Shown piece by piece: positions 14,118 to 21,765 of a DNA stretch of 26,746 bases. Position 1 is the stretch's first letter, and each line of letters opens with the position of its first letter. The position numbers and the translations under genes are program-made. The DNA is from Nitriliruptoraceae bacterium. Lineage in GTDB: Bacteria > Actinomycetota > Nitriliruptoria > Nitriliruptorales > Nitriliruptoraceae. Where the stretch lies: the NCBI GenBank assembly GCA_007134165.1, contig SLLJ01000175.1:1-26746 (forward strand). The letters run 5' to 3'. The notes below the pieces were generated by a model. It was not told the origin of the DNA, made no database searches, and saw only the letters and a list, made by a program, of their open reading frames with translations.

Positions 14118-16097
14118 GTGAGCCACCCGTCACGTCGACCACCCCCGGATCCGCCCGGGCCGGCCAGCTGGCGCAAGGTGCTCGAGCCCGATCAGCTACC
14201 CGAGGGGCGGGTGACCACCGTCACGGTGGACCAGCGCAGCTACGCGGCGACCAACGTCGACGGGCAGGTCGGGCTGCTCGACAACCGCTGTCCGCACCAG
14301 GGCGGCCCGCTCGGGGAGGGATCGATCGAGCAGGGGTGGCTGCGCTGTCCGTGGCACGGCTATGACTACTCCCCGTGCAACGGCGCGCCGCCGCCACCGT
14401 TCGATGATGCTCCCGCCGCCTACCCGGTCGAGCCGCGTGACGACGGCGTCTACGCCCTATTGCCCGACCCGCCGCCCCGAGTGCGCACGGTGTCGGACGT
14501 CATGGTGGAGACCATGATCGCGTTCGGGGTGAGGGCCGTGTTCGGCATGGTCGGCCACTCCAACCTCGGGCTGGCCGACGCCTTGAGGGAGGCCGAGCAG
14601 CGCGGCGAGCTGACCTACGTCGGGATCCGTCACGAGGGCGCGGCGTCGTTCGCCGCCTCGGCCTACGGCAAGCTGACCGGGTCGCTGGCGGCATGCTTCG
14701 CCATCGCCGGGCCCGGCTCGACGAACCTGCTCACCGGGCTGTACGACGCCGAGGTGGATCGTGCCCCGGTGCTCGCCCTGTCCGGTGGGGTGCCCTCCTC
14801 GCAGGCCGGACGCGGCGCGTTCCAGGATCTCGACCTGATCGCGGCGTTCGCGGACGTCGCGCGCTACCAGGCCACCCTGCGGGCCGGGTCCGACCATGCC
14901 GAGCTGGTGGCGATGGCCTGCAAGACCGCGCTGGTCGAGCGCGGCGTGGCCCACCTGGAGTTCCCCGACGAGGTGCAGACCCTGCCGGCCGCGTCGCACG
15001 CCGTGGCATCCGAGCCGGTCGGGCGGATCGCCGACCGCGCGGTCGGCCCACCCGCCGAGGTGCTGGCCGAGGCAGTCTCGCTGCTCGCCGACGCGCAGCG
15101 GCCGCTGTTCGTGCTCGGTGCCGGGGCACGCGACGGGCTGCCGGCCATTGTCGCCCTGGCCGAGTCGCTCGGCGCGCCGGTGGTCACCACCTTCAAGGCC
15201 AAGGGGCTGATCAGCGATGCGCACGAGCTGGCCGGCGGTGTCCTGGGCCGCTCGGGCACCCCGATCGCGTCGTGGTTCATGAACGAGTCCGACCTCATCG
15301 TCGCGTGGGGAGCCTCGTTCTCGAACCACACCGGGATCGCCCCGTACAAGCCGATCGTGCAGATCGACCGCGACCCGATGGCCCTGGGACGGTTCCACCC
15401 GGTCACCGTGCCGGTCCTCGGCGACGTGGGGGTGACGGCCCGCGCGCTCACCGAGGCGGTCGGGGGCCGGGCGCGCTGCGTCGACCACCGGCCCGAGCTC
15501 GCCCAACGGTGGGCGATCTGGCGGGCCGAGAAGCACCGGCGGCGCCAGGACGACCGTGGGCAGGGGGTCAACGCCGCGGCGCTGTTCGACGCGCTGAGTC
15601 GCACCGTCGCGGATGACGCGGTGCTGTGTGTGGACGTGGGCAACAACGCCTACGCCTTCGGGCGCTACTTCGAGGTGACCGCGCAGTCGGTGCTGATGTC
15701 GGGCTACCTCGGCTCCATCGGGTTCGCGCTGCCGGCGGCGCTCGGAGCATGGGCGGCGGTCGGTGACCTTTGCGAGGTGGTCTCGATCTCCGGCGACGGT
15801 GGCTTCGGGCAGTACGCGATGGAGCTGACCACCGCGGTGCGTCACGGGATGCCCATCCGCCACGTCCTGCTCGACAACGGCGAGCTCGCCAAGATCTCCA
15901 AGGAGCAGCGTGCCGGTGAGTGGCCGGTGTGGCAGACGGGGCTGGTCAACCCCGACTTCGCGGCCTTCGCCCGCTCCTGCGGGGCGCTGGGGACACGGGT
16001 CGAGCATCTCGGTGAGCTCGACGACGCGCTGGCCGCCGCCTTCGCCCACGACGGACCGGCACTGGTGCACGTGCGTGCCGATCCGCTGCTGACCTGA
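14118..16097 (+). CDS. Fusion of a Rieske [2Fe-2S] domain with a pyruvate-oxidase-like ThDP enzyme
   Basis: 659 residues from GTG 14118, chosen because GAGGAG lies just upstream; an in-frame ATG at 14082 overlaps the FNT stop and would add 12 residues. Residues ~10-110 form a Rieske domain: CPHQGGPL (C58, H60) and CPWHGYD (C77, H80), the normal two-Cys, two-His cluster ligands, with the length of NirD/dioxygenase-ferredoxin types. From ~115 a full three-part ThDP enzyme follows, closest to pyruvate dehydrogenase (quinone)/pyruvate oxidase: an N-terminal Pyr domain with the activating Glu in RHEGAASFAAS (E173), a middle domain (~320-460), and a C-terminal PP domain with the ThDP/Mg motif GDGGF (559-563) to N587. 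The C-terminal membrane-binding peptide of E. coli PoxB is not seen. The enzyme likely decarboxylates a 2-oxo acid, with the cluster taking up electrons; both substrate and acceptor are inferred. Confidence 0.88.
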   Translation: MSHPSRRPPPDPPGPASWRKVLEPDQLPEGRVTTVTVDQRSYAATNVDGQVGLLDNRCPHQGGPLGEGSIEQGWLRCPWHGYDYSPCNGAPPPPFDDAPAAYPVEPRDDGVYALLPDPPPRVRTVSDVMVETMIAFGVRAVFGMVGHSNLGLADALREAEQRGELTYVGIRHEGAASFAASAYGKLTGSLAACFAIAGPGSTNLLTGLYDAEVDRAPVLALSGGVPSSQAGRGAFQDLDLIAAFADVARYQATLRAGSDHAELVAMACKTALVERGVAHLEFPDEVQTLPAASHAVASEPVGRIADRAVGPPAEVLAEAVSLLADAQRPLFVLGAGARDGLPAIVALAESLGAPVVTTFKAKGLISDAHELAGGVLGRSGTPIASWFMNESDLIVAWGASFSNHTGIAPYKPIVQIDRDPMALGRFHPVTVPVLGDVGVTARALTEAVGGRARCVDHRPELAQRWAIWRAEKHRRRQDDRGQGVNAAALFDALSRTVADDAVLCVDVGNNAYAFGRYFEVTAQSVLMSGYLGSIGFALPAALGAWAAVGDLCEVVSISGDGGFGQYAMELTTAVRHGMPIRHVLLDNGELAKISKEQRAGEWPVWQTGLVNPDFAAFARSCGALGTRVEHLGELDDALAAAFAHDGPALVHVRADPLLT

Positions 16098-16108
16098 CCG
16101 GGGGGAGC

Positions 16109-16858
16109 ATGCGCATCGATCCCGTCCCGAGCCCCGAGCGGCTCGAGCCGACGCTTCGCAGCTGGCGGCTGCTCGCCGCGCACGTGGTCGCCGAGGCGCG
16201 TTACCGCCGAATCGGCCACTCCGGTCTGCAGCCGACCGCGCTCGGGTTCACGACCCCGCGTGACGAGCCGGGTGTGGTGGCGGTGGAGCTCGACGAGCTG
16301 GTCGTCGGCGTCGGCGACGCTGAGCGGCGGTGCGAGGTGGCCACGGTGGGCCAGGCGCAGACGTGGGCGCTCGGTGAGGTCGGAGCACCGCGGTGGGGTG
16401 CGCAGCCCGGGCTCCACGACCCGCCGGGGCCGGTGCCGGCGGACGAGCCGCTCGACATCGACCGGGAGGTGGCCGCCTGGCTCGGCGGCTGGTTCCTGCT
16501 CGGCCACGAGGTGCTGAACGGGCTGGTCGCGGATGCAGCCTCGACCCACGCGGGGGTCCCGACGCTGTGGCCGGAGCACTTCGATGTCGGGGTCGAGCTG
16601 CTCCCCGACGAGCGACGCGCCTCCTACGGCGTCTCGGCCGGCGATGACCTCGTCGCCCAGCCGTATGCCTACGTGGCCGTCTGGCAGCCGGAGCACCACG
16701 GTGGACTCAGCGATCCGTGGTGGAACGCGACCGCCGTCCGAGGGGCGGTGCTCACCGCTGATGTCCTCGCGCAGCGTCGCGCACCGTACGACGAGCTGCT
16801 GAGATGGTTCCGGACGGGCCGCGACCTGATGCTGCCCGCTGAGCCGCCCCCGCCGTAG
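16109..16858 (+). CDS. Conserved hypothetical protein
   Basis: 249 residues; ATG 16109 has GGGGGAG just upstream and lies 11 bases after the Rieske-ThDP stop, so co-transcription is likely. Codon bias is strong and typical. The protein is soluble, acidic and rich in Trp. Features: LRSWRLLAAHVVAEARYRR near the start, a Gly/Val-rich strand region (~50-85), AAWLGGWFLLGHEVL (~130), then LWPEHFDVGVELLP and YGVSAGDD, PYAYVAVWQPEHHG and DPWWNA, ending with ELLRWFRTGRDLML and a proline run. The His- and Trp-containing blocks look like a ligand-binding beta-sheet. I have seen similar sequences only as unnamed actinobacterial proteins and assign no function. Confidence 0.75.
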   Translation: MRIDPVPSPERLEPTLRSWRLLAAHVVAEARYRRIGHSGLQPTALGFTTPRDEPGVVAVELDELVVGVGDAERRCEVATVGQAQTWALGEVGAPRWGAQPGLHDPPGPVPADEPLDIDREVAAWLGGWFLLGHEVLNGLVADAASTHAGVPTLWPEHFDVGVELLPDERRASYGVSAGDDLVAQPYAYVAVWQPEHHGGLSDPWWNATAVRGAVLTADVLAQRRAPYDELLRWFRTGRDLMLPAEPPPP

Positions 16859-16869
16859 TGCCGGTCGCG

Positions 16870-16882
16870 CCCCTGTCAGGGG
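16870..16882 (+). terminator. Small hairpin after the hypothetical gene
   Basis: CCCCT / AGGGG around a 3-base loop, 12 bases after the stop codon at 16858. Short stem, no T-run; possible weak terminator. A TAGGGT at 16915-16920 could be the -10 box for the next gene, without a clear -35. Confidence 0.3.
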
Positions 16883-16952
16883 TCGGCGGCGCGCACCGGC
16901 GGTCGGGAGGTGGCTAGGGTGGCAGGCCGAGCCAGGAACGGAGTGCGGTTGC

Positions 16953-18062
16953 GTGCACGACGCTGACGGGGTCGAGCAGGCGCTCGCGGTGCTCGCGCGC
17001 CGCAAGCGCCGGGTCTACGAGGCCGGGATCCTGCTCGTGGTCGGCGTCATCGTCGCCAACTGGTTCAACCGCGAGCCCGACGAGTTCGTGGTCACCTACG
17101 TCTACCCCGTCACCGCGGTCGTGTTCCTGGCGGTGCTCCCCCTGCTTCGCTCCGAGCGGGTTGCTCTGCGCCGGCTGGAGGTCGCGCTCTACGTCTCCGG
17201 CGGGACCGCCATCCTGCTCGGGATGCTCGACCTGCTGTTCCTGAACGACACGCTCGAGGCATCGCTGCTGGAGCTGACCGGGGCGCAGTACTGGGCCTTC
17301 TCGGTACTGCTGGTCTTCGGGTTCGTGATGTTCGATCGCCGAGGCGGGCAGTGGTTGGCAGCCGGGCTGTACCTGACCTCGCTCGGCCTGGCCCTGGCCG
17401 CGATCCTGCGCGAGTCGGCGCGGGGCACCCTGAGCGCCGTGCCGGTGATCTACCTGCTGCGCATGCACGTGTTCCTGGCCGCGACGCTCCTGCTGGTGGT
17501 GCTGGTGGCCAGCCTGCGCGAGCAGCTGCACCGGGCGCTGGAGCGCGCCCAGCTGCTCGGGACACGGGCGATGACCGATCCGCTGACCGGGGCCGCCAAC
17601 CGCTACGCCGCCGAGGAGCGCTTCACCACGGAGGTCGCCGACGCCGAGCGCCGCTCGCGCCCGCTGTCGGTCGTGATGCTCGACATCGACCACTTCAAGC
17701 AGGTCAACGACACCCATGGGCACGACGTCGGGGACGAGGTGCTGATCGCAGTGGCCCGCATCCTGGCCCGGCAGGTGCGCCCCCGGGACCTGGTCGCCCG
17801 GTGGGGTGGGGAGGAGTTCCTGCTCGTGCTGCCGGAGGCCGACCTCGACGCGGCGATCGAGATCGCCGAGCGGTGCCGGCGTGCCCTGGAGGCCGCGCGC
17901 CCGGCCGGCCTCGAGGTGACGGCAACCTTCGGGGTCGCCGAGCTCGGTGCGGATGAGCCGGCGCGCGGTGCGGTGCGCCGCGCGGATGTCGCGCTGTACG
18001 AGGGCAAGCACGCCGGGCGCAACCGGGTCGTGGGCGGTGCCGATCCGCGGGTCGTGTCCTGA
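16953..18062 (+). CDS. Membrane-bound diguanylate cyclase (GGDEF domain)
   Basis: 369 residues from GTG 16953, with a GGAACGGAG stretch ~10 bases upstream. Residues ~20-195 contain about six hydrophobic helices without a recognised sensor domain; a short linker (LREQLHRALERAQLLG, likely coiled coil) leads to a GGDEF domain (~207-365). The catalytic motif is RWGGEEFLLVLP with GGEEF at 285-289. The substrate region MTDPLTGAANR and the metal-binding DIDHFKQVNDTHGHDVGD are intact. An RPRD (276-279) sits exactly five residues before GGEEF, which is the inhibitory I-site that binds c-di-GMP. So it should make c-di-GMP from two GTP and be feedback-inhibited. No EAL or HD-GYP partner is in the window. 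The membrane part may sense a small ligand or membrane state. Confidence 0.92.
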   Translation: MHDADGVEQALAVLARRKRRVYEAGILLVVGVIVANWFNREPDEFVVTYVYPVTAVVFLAVLPLLRSERVALRRLEVALYVSGGTAILLGMLDLLFLNDTLEASLLELTGAQYWAFSVLLVFGFVMFDRRGGQWLAAGLYLTSLGLALAAILRESARGTLSAVPVIYLLRMHVFLAATLLLVVLVASLREQLHRALERAQLLGTRAMTDPLTGAANRYAAEERFTTEVADAERRSRPLSVVMLDIDHFKQVNDTHGHDVGDEVLIAVARILARQVRPRDLVARWGGEEFLLVLPEADLDAAIEIAERCRRALEAARPAGLEVTATFGVAELGADEPARGAVRRADVALYEGKHAGRNRVVGGADPRVVS

Positions 18063-18205
18063 GCGGTTCCGCGTCGGGCTGAGCCGACCCGATCACCGCG
18101 GGGGCCGGGCTCACAGGTTGCCCAAAGGTCGGGCCGGCACGGTGTGCTCCGACACCGACAGTGCGGACGCGATCAGCGCGCCGCACGAGGCCAAGGAGCA
18201 CCCGC

Positions 18206-20830
18206 ATGGGCCATCTCGAGGATCTGGCCGCGACCGGGCAGAGCGTCTGGTACGACAACATCCGCCGCGCGCTGCTCGACAGCGGCGAGCTCGCCGGCTA
18301 CCTCGACCGCTACGCGGTCACCGGGGTGACCTCCAACCCGACGATCTTCGAGCAGGCGATCGCGGGTGGCGGGGACTACGACGCGTCCATCGGTGACGCG
18401 CTGGCCGAGGGCCTCGAGGATCCCGAAGCGGTGTTCTGGCGCCTGGCCGTGCGCGACATCCAGGACGCCGCAGATCTGCTCGCCCCGATCCATCAGGCCA
18501 CCGGGGGTCGTGACGGGTACGTGTCCCTGGAGCTGCCACCCCGCCTCGCGCACGACACGGAGGGATCGATCGGGATGGGCCGGGAGCTCGCCCGCCGCGT
18601 CGACCGGCCCAACCTGATGATCAAGGTGCCGGGAACCCCCGCGGGGAGGGGAGCCATCGAGGCGCTCATCGCCGCGGGGATCAGCGTCAACGTCACCCTG
18701 CTGTTCTCGCGCTCGCAGTGGGCCGGGGCCGCCGAGGCCTACCTGCGCGGGCTCGAGCGCCGCCACGCGCAGGGTCAGGATCTCGGCGTTGCTTCGGTGG
18801 CCTCGTTCTTCGTGAGCCGGATCGACGCGGCCGCGAACCGTCAGCTGCCCGACACGCTGCACAACCAGCTGGCCGTGGCCAACGCCCAGCTGGCCTACGC
18901 GGCCTACCTCGACCTGCTCGACACCTCCCGGTGGCAGCAGCTGGCCGCTTCCGGCGCTCTGCCGCAACGGCTGCTGTGGGCGAGCACCTCGGCGAAGGAC
19001 CCGCGGCTCGACGACGGGTTCTACGTGCAGGCGCTGGCTGCGGATCAGACCGTCAACACCATGCCCGAGCACACCATGCTGGCCTTCGACCGGAACGGCG
19101 CGGTGGCGGGCACGTTGGGACGCGACACCGTGGCGGCCCAGCGCATCGCCGACGTGGCCAGCGAGGCCGGCGTCGGGCTCGAGCCCCTGGCCGAACGTCT
19201 GCAGGCGCAGGGCGACGCGAGCTTCGCGGCCTCGTTCGACAACCTGCTGGACTGCATCCGGACCAAGATGGAGGCGTTGGGATCGCCGGCCGAGCCCGTC
19301 GAGGCCCGGCTGGCACCCATCGCCACCGAGGTGGCGGAGGCCACCGCCGACCTGCTGCGTCGACAGGCCGTGTCGCGGCTGTGGCGGCGCGATCACACGC
19401 TGTGGCAGGACGACCCGACCGAGGTCGCCGACCGGCTCGGCTGGCTGACCTCGCCCGCGGAGCTGGCCGAGGAGGCCGGCGAGCTGGTCGCGTTCACCGA
19501 GCAGGCCCGGGCCGACGGCCTGACCCACGCCGTGGTCCTGGGCATGGGTGGCTCCAGCCTGTTCCCCCTGGTCGCGGCCGAGACGCTGGGTCGGCCCGAC
19601 CGGGGCCTGGATCTGCGCGTGCTCGACTCCGACGACCCGCAGGCGATCGCCCGGCTGGCCGACGCGCTGCCCGCGGCCTCGACCCTGGTGCTCGCCTCCT
19701 CGAAGTCGGGAACCACGGCCGAGACCCGCAGCCTGCTCGAGTGGTTCTGGCAGCGGCATCCCGACCCGTCGCGGTTCGCGGTCATCAGTGACCCCGACAC
19801 GCCGCTGGCCGAGCTCGGACGTCAGCGTGGGTTCCGGCGGGTGTTCGCCAACCGGGCCGACATCGGTGGGCGGTACTCGGCGCTGTCGCACGTCGGACTG
19901 GTGCCCGCGGCGCTGGCCGGCGCGGACGTGGCCGAGCTGCTGCGGCGGGCCGGATGGATGCTCGCGGCCTGCGCGGACTGCGTCCCCGACGACGACCACC
20001 CCGGGCTCGAGCTCGCCGGCATCCTCGCCGGAGCGCACACCGCCGGACGCGACAAGCTCACCCTGTTCGTCGACGAGGCGCTCGGTGGCTTCGGGATGTG
20101 GCTCGAGCAGCTGATCGCCGAGTCCACCGGCAAGCACGGCACCGGCCTGCTGCCGGTGGTCGGCGAGCCGCTGGGCGCCCCGGAGGTGTACGGACCCGAC
20201 CGGTTGTTCGTGCAGCTCGGCGGTGATCCGCGCCAGCTCGACGAGCTGGCCGCCGCCGGGCATCCCACCTACCACCTGCCGGTGGGCGGTCCGTTGGACC
20301 TGGGCGCCGAGGTGCTGCGCTTCGAGGTCGCGATCGCGCTGACCGGTGCGGCGCTGGGCATCAACCCCTTCGACCAGCCGGACGTCGAGGCCGCCAAGCA
20401 GGCTGCCCGCCGGGCGCTGGACGAGGGTGTGGGCGAGCCGGACCTCGAGCCGGTCGGGCCGCTGCTGGCCGGGCTCGAGCCCGGTGACTACCTGGCCCTG
20501 CAGGCCTACGTCGACCCGGCTGACGTGCTGGTCGGCCAGCTCGAGCAGGTCCGCCGCGCGCTGCGGGATCGCTACCGGGTGGCCACCACGCTCGGGGTCG
20601 GTCCCCGCTACCTGCACTCCACCGGGCAGCTGCACAAGGGCGGGCCCGACTCCGGCGTGTTCCTGCAGGTGGTGCCCGACGGACACGACGACCTGCCCAT
20701 CCCCGGCGAGCGCTTCACCTTCGGCGCGCTCGAGCGCGCGCAGGCGGCCGGCGATCTCGCGGCACTGCGGGAGCGGGGCCGCCGAGCCGCACGCGTCACC
20801 GCGGCCGAGCTGCTCGACCTCGCGCCGTGA
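18206..20830 (+). CDS. tal-pgi: Bifunctional transaldolase / glucose-6-phosphate isomerase
   Basis: 874 residues from ATG 18206 with AAGGAG seven bases upstream. Residues 1 to ~360 are transaldolase: VTGVTSNPTIFEQAI, the Schiff-base lysine in LMIKVPGTPAG (K140), GISVNVTLLFSRSQ and LLWASTSAKDPR. Residues ~400-874 are glucose-6-phosphate isomerase: the sugar-phosphate-binding loop GMGGSSLFP and SKSGTTAET (499-507), and the C-terminal GQLHKGGPDSGVFLQ that resembles the family's His-Lys element. Transaldolase joins C7 and C3 sugar phosphates into C4 and C6; the isomerase turns fructose-6-phosphate back into glucose-6-phosphate. Fusing them fits a cyclic pentose phosphate pathway. It opens the operon; the 143-bp gap upstream should hold the promoter, though I see no clear boxes. 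gnd follows after 62 bp. Confidence 0.95.
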   Translation: MGHLEDLAATGQSVWYDNIRRALLDSGELAGYLDRYAVTGVTSNPTIFEQAIAGGGDYDASIGDALAEGLEDPEAVFWRLAVRDIQDAADLLAPIHQATGGRDGYVSLELPPRLAHDTEGSIGMGRELARRVDRPNLMIKVPGTPAGRGAIEALIAAGISVNVTLLFSRSQWAGAAEAYLRGLERRHAQGQDLGVASVASFFVSRIDAAANRQLPDTLHNQLAVANAQLAYAAYLDLLDTSRWQQLAASGALPQRLLWASTSAKDPRLDDGFYVQALAADQTVNTMPEHTMLAFDRNGAVAGTLGRDTVAAQRIADVASEAGVGLEPLAERLQAQGDASFAASFDNLLDCIRTKMEALGSPAEPVEARLAPIATEVAEATADLLRRQAVSRLWRRDHTLWQDDPTEVADRLGWLTSPAELAEEAGELVAFTEQARADGLTHAVVLGMGGSSLFPLVAAETLGRPDRGLDLRVLDSDDPQAIARLADALPAASTLVLASSKSGTTAETRSLLEWFWQRHPDPSRFAVISDPDTPLAELGRQRGFRRVFANRADIGGRYSALSHVGLVPAALAGADVAELLRRAGWMLAACADCVPDDDHPGLELAGILAGAHTAGRDKLTLFVDEALGGFGMWLEQLIAESTGKHGTGLLPVVGEPLGAPEVYGPDRLFVQLGGDPRQLDELAAAGHPTYHLPVGGPLDLGAEVLRFEVAIALTGAALGINPFDQPDVEAAKQAARRALDEGVGEPDLEPVGPLLAGLEPGDYLALQAYVDPADVLVGQLEQVRRALRDRYRVATTLGVGPRYLHSTGQLHKGGPDSGVFLQVVPDGHDDLPIPGERFTFGALERAQAAGDLAALRERGRRAARVTAAELLDLAP

Positions 20831-20892
20831 GCGTCCCCTCCACGACGGCCTTCGCGGCGCTGCCTGCTGACACGACCCCGGAAGGAACTCTC

Positions 20893-21765
20893 ATGAAGCT
20901 CGGAATGATCGGACTCGGCAAGATGGGCGGCAACATGGCCACCCGCCTGCGCCGGCATGGCCACGAGGTGGTCGGCTTCGACCGCGACCCGGATGCCCGC
21001 GATGTCGGCTCCCTCGAGGAGCTGGTCGCGGCACTGAGCGGCGAGCCGCGCCGCATCGTGTGGGTGATGGTGCCCTCCGGGGCCCCCACCGCGGAGACCA
21101 TCACGGCGCTGGCCGCCCTGCTCGAAGCCGGTGACCTCGTGGTCGACGGCGGCAACTCCAACTTCCGCCACTCCCAGGCCCACGCGGCCGAGCTCGCCGA
21201 GCGCGGCATCGGCTTCGTCGATGCCGGGGTCAGCGGAGGCGTCTGGGGGCTCGAGGAGGGCTACTGCATCATGGCCGGCGGCCAGCCGCAGGACATCGCC
21301 GAGCTCAGTCCGGTGTTCGAGTCGCTGGTCACCGACGACGGCTTCGCGCACGTCGGTCCGATCGGGTCGGGTCACTTCACCAAGATGGTCCACAACGGCG
21401 TCGAGTACGGGATGATGCAGAGCCTGGCCGAGGGCTACGAGCTGCTCACGGCCAGCGACCTCGACATCGACCTGCCGGCCTCGCTGGAGGTCTGGCGGCA
21501 CGGCTCGGTGGTCCGCTCCTGGCTGCTCGACCTGTTCGCCGACGCGGTGCACGCCGACCCCGGGCTCGACAGCGTCCGGGGCTGGGCGCAGGACTCCGGC
21601 GAGGGACGCTGGACCGTCGAGCAGGCGGTCGAGCTGGCGGTGCCCGCACCTGCGATCACCGCGGCGCTGTTCGCCCGGTTCTCCTCCCGTCAGGACGACG
21701 CGCCGGCGATGAAGGCCATCGCCATCATGCGCGGTGCCTTCGGCGGTCACGAGGTGCGGTCGTGA
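20893..21765 (+). CDS. gnd: 6-phosphogluconate dehydrogenase, short (NAD-type) form
   Basis: 290 residues from ATG 20893 with GGAAGGAA upstream; a GTG at 20827 overlapping the previous stop lacks similarity. The enzyme oxidises and decarboxylates 6-phosphogluconate to ribulose-5-phosphate and CO2. Landmarks: MIGLGKMGGNMATRL (Rossmann fold), VDGGNSNFR, VDAGVSGGVWGLEEG, and GHFTKMVHNGVEYGMMQ with the catalytic Lys and the HN pair. At ~290 residues it is the short type, much smaller than the ~470-residue E. coli enzyme. The residue after the second strand is Asp (VVGFDRD, D30), where NADP enzymes have Asn-Arg-Ser/Thr; this suggests NAD+ is preferred. Its stop overlaps zwf by 4 bp. Confidence 0.94.
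   Translation: MKLGMIGLGKMGGNMATRLRRHGHEVVGFDRDPDARDVGSLEELVAALSGEPRRIVWVMVPSGAPTAETITALAALLEAGDLVVDGGNSNFRHSQAHAAELAERGIGFVDAGVSGGVWGLEEGYCIMAGGQPQDIAELSPVFESLVTDDGFAHVGPIGSGHFTKMVHNGVEYGMMQSLAEGYELLTASDLDIDLPASLEVWRHGSVVRSWLLDLFADAVHADPGLDSVRGWAQDSGEGRWTVEQAVELAVPAPAITAALFARFSSRQDDAPAMKAIAIMRGAFGGHEVRS

Noticed and set aside
14457..16070. Minus-strand open frame of 537 codons
   Set aside because: Antisense to the ThDP enzyme; composition typical of a shadow frame.
18173..20686. Minus-strand open frame of 837 codons
   Set aside because: Antisense to the transaldolase/isomerase fusion; Gln/Arg/Gly-rich, no motif, no start site.
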